Below, piece after piece: positions 58,645 through 64,000 of a stretch of DNA of 64,000 bases (position 1 is the first letter of the stretch; each line of letters starts with the position of its first letter). Source of the stretch: Xylaria sp. FL1777 (Eukaryota > Ascomycota > Sordariomycetes > Xylariales > Xylariaceae); assembly GCA_022578965.1 (NCBI GenBank), contig MU400639.1, positions 47,395 through 111,394 on the forward strand, written 5' to 3'. Under the pieces are notes generated by a model that was not told the DNA's origin, made no database searches, and was given only the letters and a program-made list of their open reading frames with translations. Both the position numbers and the translations under genes were made by a program.

Positions 58645-59310
58645 ATGGCAGATATATCCGTATTTAACACCTTTGCCGATCATATAAAGAATAGCTGCGT
58701 TACCACAGCCGTGGCGAGCCACTTTGACTCAGACTCGAACCCCTTCCTTTTACGTTGATTACATCACGCTCCAGATAGATTTCCGACTGTAGACAGGTCC
58801 GGATCTCCTCCTTGCTTAGCTTGTGCGGGGGTTTGTACTTAATAGCGACAACGGGCACATTCTGCCCTTGTACATCCTTATATATGCAAAACTCGTTTGC
58901 ACGGTTACCCTTCCGCTCTAGCTCTGCTCCGAGTTACCTTTAGAGTCGCTGATATTACAATACTGTTGTCGGCGTTACCAGGGTTTATATAGCTTTCGAA
59001 GGTAATGTTGCCTCGAAGACCTAGGCTAGACCTCAGGGCCGAGTCTTTGTATACTTCGTCGAAAAGCTTGCGGATCGCGTTCTCAACAGTATCGCGCTCG
59101 ACATGCCGGAGCCCATCGTCACTATTAATGAGAAGGAATCGCCATTTGAAAGTTGATTCCATACACTTTCTTGCTGTGGCAAGCCTCGAGGTATGGTTGG
59201 AGTGTTTGCGGCTGTGATGCTTTGGCGGATTCTTCCGCTGCTTCGCGCCGACGTCTTCCTTGAAGTTGGTGTTCAATTTCAAGAAGTTTACGTCTTAAAC
59301 TAGCCTCCAT
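58645..59310 (-). pseudogene. Decayed fungal nuclease-like protein gene
   Basis: Fragments of a widespread fungal protein family occur in different frames, in the expected order. ATG 59310 opens MEASLRRKLLEIEHQLQGRR... up to QPYLEACHS. After an apparent deletion, another frame reads INSDDGLRHVERDTVENAIRKLF through SLGLRGNITFESYINPG. A third frame gives GNRANEFCIYKDVQGQNVPV, VAIKYKPPHKL and LERDVINVK, and a fourth MIGKGVKYGYIC. The block VAIKYKPPHK corresponds, in my recollection of the family, to VAIEYK, the ExK of a PD-(D/E)XK-like site, so the acidic residue appears lost. Frameshifts, a deletion and active-site loss make it a clear pseudogene; the family function is unknown. Confidence 0.65.
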
Positions 59311-59879
59311 GATAGCAATAAAGCGAAATATTTAAACAACAGAACGACGTATAAGGCTTACTAAGTAAACAACAAAGTCGCGTATATGCTAGTATTGTTG
59401 TTATAAGACGCAAATTATTAAGCTTGTGAGCAACTTCTTAAGAAGTGCTATGGTGTAACAAATTTATTTTGACTTATGCCCATTTCGGAACAGGTTGGTA
59501 AAACATATGTACGAGGTACCCCAAGGTTAAAGAACAATATACCTAAGTTGGTTTGTTGACCAGAGCCCTCCATGGACCGGCTTAACTAATAACACCATTC
59601 TAAAATGTCATTGACGTTATTATTACTTCCATACACAAGGGGAGGTTAGGTTCAATAGAAATACATACATGTTCTAGGTCTAGCCTAAATTAGGTAGGTT
59701 TATTCGTAACTTGGAAAGTGATACTGATCTTCCGGTGCTACGATTGGCCGGCTAGCACTCCTTACACGGCCTGGCCTGTGTGGTAGTGTACCTAGTGTAC
59801 CTACCTAGTGTACCGTATTTACCCTAAAAAGACTGAATGGCAACCGTTGCCAAGATTGCTTGGCAATTAAGCACTGGCC

Positions 59880-62800
59880 ATCAGTGGCTAACCTTATCCT
59901 AACTACCCTAGCGTAAGTTTTATACCTATTTAGTATAAAGTTAGTATAGCACACTAGTAAAACTTTAATATTTCTTGCATTATATATGCTGCAATACTTA
60001 TTTATTTAATATAAAAACTTTAAAAGACTTAATTAATTTATAACTTTAATAAATTTATTAATATAATTATTTAATTATAAATTTAGTTAATATGTTAGTT
60101 TTTTTAGTTTATAAGTACTTTTAATTATATTAAAATTATATAATTAACTAAGTATTAATAAATAAACCTATATTTAATTTTATAAGCTTTTTATTTTTAG
60201 CTAATAAAACTTTTAACTTTTATATTTGTTATTTTAAGCTATAAATTTAAATTTAAACTTATTAATGTGGTTTATTATTAAGCAAACTACTTAATTAAGC
60301 AGGCCACTTTTTATTAAAACGCGTTTATTACTTTTTTGTTGCGTAATAATTTTTTAACAATAATATGTTTAACGATTTTAAAAAAGCTAAAATATAATTA
60401 GCTTTTTAAGCTATTTAAGCATCTAAAAAAATTAGCGTTTAATGTGCTTTTAAAATTTACAATATTTTACGTATTATATTATAAGCTAAAATAAACGAAC
60501 GTACTTTTAAAAACAAAACTCGTGCTAATAAGCATAAACTTAATTTAATTAAAAAAAAAGTTTTTTTTAAATATATTTTTGATTTAAATAATTAAGGATA
60601 TTTTTTTGTTTATAATAATATAAAAAATATAGTAAATCTGCTATATAATTTACGTAGTAAACCTTTAGTTAGTAAGCATTAGGCTTATAACTTTGTTAAT
60701 TATTATAAAAAGTTTAAAACGTGGTTTATGCGTGCTTATAATTATTAAAAAGCATTGTATAAAAATTTAAAGATTATTAGCTTGTAGTTTAAGCGTTATA
60801 TGCATATAAAATTACAATACGGCATTTAAAATAAAGATGTTTGAAATTTTAATAAAACTAGGTTTATAATGGGCTAAATTTGCGCATATATAATTATTAT
60901 ACGTACTAATTAGTATAAAAAACATAAAGTAGTGCAGCTTAATAATAAAAAATAGTTAACAGTAATTTATTTTATTAATTTATATAGTTTATTTATTTTT
61001 TTGTATATTATTTTTTAAAGCGCTTTTTATTTTTAGTATTAGTACAAAAACATTAATTTTTTAACGAATTAAGTACTTAATACTAGTTTTAATAAATAAA
61101 TAAACAATAATATAAAATTAAAATAAGTAAAACACTTCGAAAAATATATTTAGCTGTTATAAATAAGCGTATATTAATTATTAGTGCTAAATTAGCATAA
61201 AAGTTATATATTAGCTAAGTTTAAAAAATATTGCAAAAAATAAAACATTATAATTATTGCTTTGCTTTTTTATTTATTACATTTAATTTAGCTACTTAAT
61301 ATTAAGCTTTATAGTTTATTAAAGCAAGCGTATAGTTATTAAATTAATATAATGGACCTGTTATACATTAATATAATAGGTTTGCCTTTAGGGTCTTAAT
61401 TTGTAAGTAATAATAAGATCTTTAACGGTGGTCCGTTAAGAAGGTTTTTAGGGTATTTTTACTACTATGCATTAATAAAGATCTTAAGGGATTAAAAGTA
61501 ATAAATATATTAGTGCTTAGCAGTTATAAAAAATTAATAGCTAAAAAACTAAAACTAAGTAAATAACTAAATACAAAAAGTGCATAATTATATAAACAAA
61601 AAAAAAATAAAAAAAGTAGTAACTTTTTTTAAATTACTGCAAGTTTAGTAAGCACTAAATTACTATAAGCTTAGTAAGCCTTAAATTATTGTAAGCTTAG
61701 TAAGCTTTAAATTATTGTAAGCTTAATAAGCTAAATAAGTTATTACGTAATTTTAGCTTTAGCTAACAAAAGAAAAAGTGCATAGTATATATAAAAGCAT
61801 TAAGCTGCTTTAAAAGCTACTTTTGTGCTAATTTTGTAATATTATTTCCTTTTTTCTAAAATTGTTATTTTAATAATTTTCCGTAAATATTTTTTCTTTT
61901 TTTCTATATGTTATAATATTAAAGCGCATTAAAAAAACTAACTACTTATTTAAAACAAAGCAAAAACTTGTTTTTGCTTTTTTTATTAATTTTACTAGTT
62001 ATAAAGTTATGCTTTGTTTTTATTGCTTTAATTAATTATTAATATATAAAATAACAAATAATATGTTTTATTGTTTTAAATATGTACGCGTTAATTACTT
62101 TTGCAACAAATTAAGAGTTTTAATTAACTTAATTAATAATATAATTTCCGAACACTGTTATTTTAAAGAAAAAAAAAAGCAAACAAAGCAACAGTTACTT
62201 TTAGTTTAAAAAAAATTAAAATGAGCTTAAAATAGCTTTAACTTTGTTTTAAGCAAGTTAGCTTAGCTTTATATACAAAAACGTTTTTTAAAAACAAAAA
62301 GTATTAAAATAGTTTAGTAAAAGCTTTAGTTTTTAAATAAACTAAATAAAATAAAGCATATTAAAAAGAAATAAAAAGCGCTAGCAAAAAAGCAAAAATA
62401 ACAAAAAAAGCAAGCTAAAGTAACGCAAGCTGCTTTATTTAAATTTAATTAAAATTTCTTAAGCGTTTTCTTTAAGGTTAACTTTTTTTTTTTAGTTTTA
62501 AGCAGTTAAAATATTAGCAATAAAACTAATTTATAACTACTTTAGTAGTTTTTAAGTATTTTTTAAGTTTTTAAATATTATTAGTATATAAGTATTCTTT
62601 TTATTTAATAAAATACTTTAAATTATTGTTGTTTTAACAAAAATCTAGTATATTTTTAATTTTATAAACGTTTTAATTTATTTTTATCTTTAGTTATGTT
62701 TTAATAAATGTTTTAATAAATGCTAGTTTTAATAAAGAAATATAAAAAATAAAATAAATTTATATATTTTTTAGTAATAATAGTTTATAGTTAATAAGTA

Positions 62801-64000
62801 AAATAATTTCTTTAATTTTAAAAAAACTAAGTTTTTTAAATTTTAATTTATTGCTTAATTATTTTGTTTTAATTTAAGGAATATTAATGTTTGCGTTTTA
62901 TTTTTATTATAGCAAATAAACTTTGTTTTCTTTTTTAAAGGTTAATTTTTTAGTTTGTTTCTTATTATAATATATTAATATTTATTGTTATAAAAATTAA
63001 AAGCATAATTGTAGTTTAGCTTATAACGTTTTAATTTTTATTGCAATAGTTTTTGCTTAAAATACTATAGTTAAAATAACAGGTGCTTTTATTAATGTTT
63101 TTTTTTGTTTTTTAGTAGTTGTTTACTGTTTATAAACAGCTTTATGCAAAAATATATTTATATTTTTGTTTATTAATATATTATATAAAATTTATACTAT
63201 TAATAATAGTTTTACTTAATTGTTTTATTAATAGTTAATATAACTTTATAAATATTGTTTTAGTATTTAGTTTAGTTTTTTTGTTTGTTTATTTGTTTAT
63301 AAATAGTAAGCAATTAAAAACTTTAGTTTAATATTAATAAGTTTAAAAAAACTAGTTTTAAACTTAAAAGTAAACAATTTATTTTAGTTTAAAATAATTT
63401 TTTTTGCTAGTTTATGCTTATTTAAATATTAGCATATAAAGGCATATATAAGTTATTTAGCTATTATATTTTTTTTAAACAATAAAAAGTAAGCATACTT
63501 AGTAAATTTATTAATAATAACTTATATTTTATTGTATTGTACTTTTATAACTAAATTAATTAATAAAAGTAATGCTATAATAAAATCTTAAGTAATAGTG
63601 TGCTATGTTTATTTAAGTATTTATATAAGTTATAGCAGTTTATAAAGCTTATATTAAGCTACTTTAGTTTTATTATAAATGTTGTACTTTTTTATAATAA
63701 ATTTAACTATGTTTTATAGTTTTAGAAAATTGTACTTTTTTTATAATTGTTAAACTATTTTTATTGCTTTTTAGTGTTTATATAATAAGTGTTTATAAAA
63801 TTTCTTAATAAACTTGTTTTATAAAAATTTTAGTAAATAAACCTTATGTTTATATATTAGCTTGTTATTTTTTAATTTTTTATGTTTTTATAGTTATGCT
63901 AATTCTTTTAAGTTATAAGCTTATTATAGCTATATATTTATAAAGTTCTTAAGTATAACTTTAATTTTTAAGCTTTTATTTTTTTAAAAATATAATATTT
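59880..64000. repeat. Extremely AT-rich tract (RIP-like isochore)
   Basis: Base composition changes sharply at about 59.9 kb and stays very AT-rich to the window end, dominated by TA, TTA and AATT words. There is no open frame longer than a few dozen codons. One less biased island lies at about 61350-61480. This is the usual appearance of repeats mutated by RIP, or of a centromeric or subtelomeric block; the original element cannot be identified by eye. Confidence 0.8.
61631..61734. repeat. Tandem repeat, four copies of a 26-bp unit
   Basis: Four adjacent copies beginning AAATTACTGCAAG or AAATTATTGTAAG and ending in TTAGTAAGC-type sequence. Copies differ at a few positions, several of them C/T differences, as expected after RIP-like decay. 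Confidence 0.75.

Overview
The window is nuclear DNA of a filamentous ascomycete. Introns are short (about 46-170 bp) with fungal donor, branch and acceptor sites. The gene set includes NWD-type NACHT/WD40, HeLo and WOPR proteins, and the right end is an extremely AT-rich tract of the kind left by repeat-induced point mutation (RIP). Gene content suggests Sordariomycetes; genus cannot be read from this sequence. Gene models were built by hand from reading frames plus splice sites, and several join many exons or are too short to appear as single long ORFs.

Layout. (1) 0-5.7 kb, conserved housekeeping: CAAX protease RCE1 (+), ERMES subunit MMM1 (-), SM protein VPS45 (+). (2) 6.7-27.6 kb, an accessory island: an ankyrin protein (-), an apparently active protein kinase fused to ankyrin repeats (-), a divergently transcribed HeLo-domain/pseudokinase protein (+), a triple-AAA CbxX/CfqX-like ATPase with one in-frame stop (+), a MITE-like inverted repeat, a broken conserved hypothetical gene (-), and an NLR-like NACHT plus WD40 pair that looks like one frameshifted gene (+). 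These are the domain classes used in fungal self/non-self recognition and regulated cell death. (3) 29-36 kb: a small two-exon gene, mitochondrial tRNA-modification gene MTO1 (+) and cardiolipin synthase CRD1 (-). (4) 37-44.5 kb: a WOPR (Gti1/Pac2) master regulator (-) preceded by almost 6 kb without genes. (5) 44.5-57 kb: nine-exon TDP1 with an N-terminal UIM (-), a PNRC-like decapping-enhancer candidate (-), RBX1 (+), signal peptidase subunit SPC1 (-), a PD-(D/E)XK-like protein (-) and an atypical kinase-like protein (+). (6) 58.6-64 kb: a decayed nuclease-like pseudogene, then a gene-free AT isochore.

How they work together: the conserved genes serve unrelated pathways (prenyl-protein processing, ER-mitochondria contact, endosomal fusion, mitochondrial tRNA modification, cardiolipin synthesis, topoisomerase-adduct repair, cullin ubiquitylation, secretion). 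The island genes could form a sensor-kinase-effector set, but that is inference. Several island genes carry disabling changes; those that can be typed fit C:G to T:A transitions, so part of the island may be decaying.
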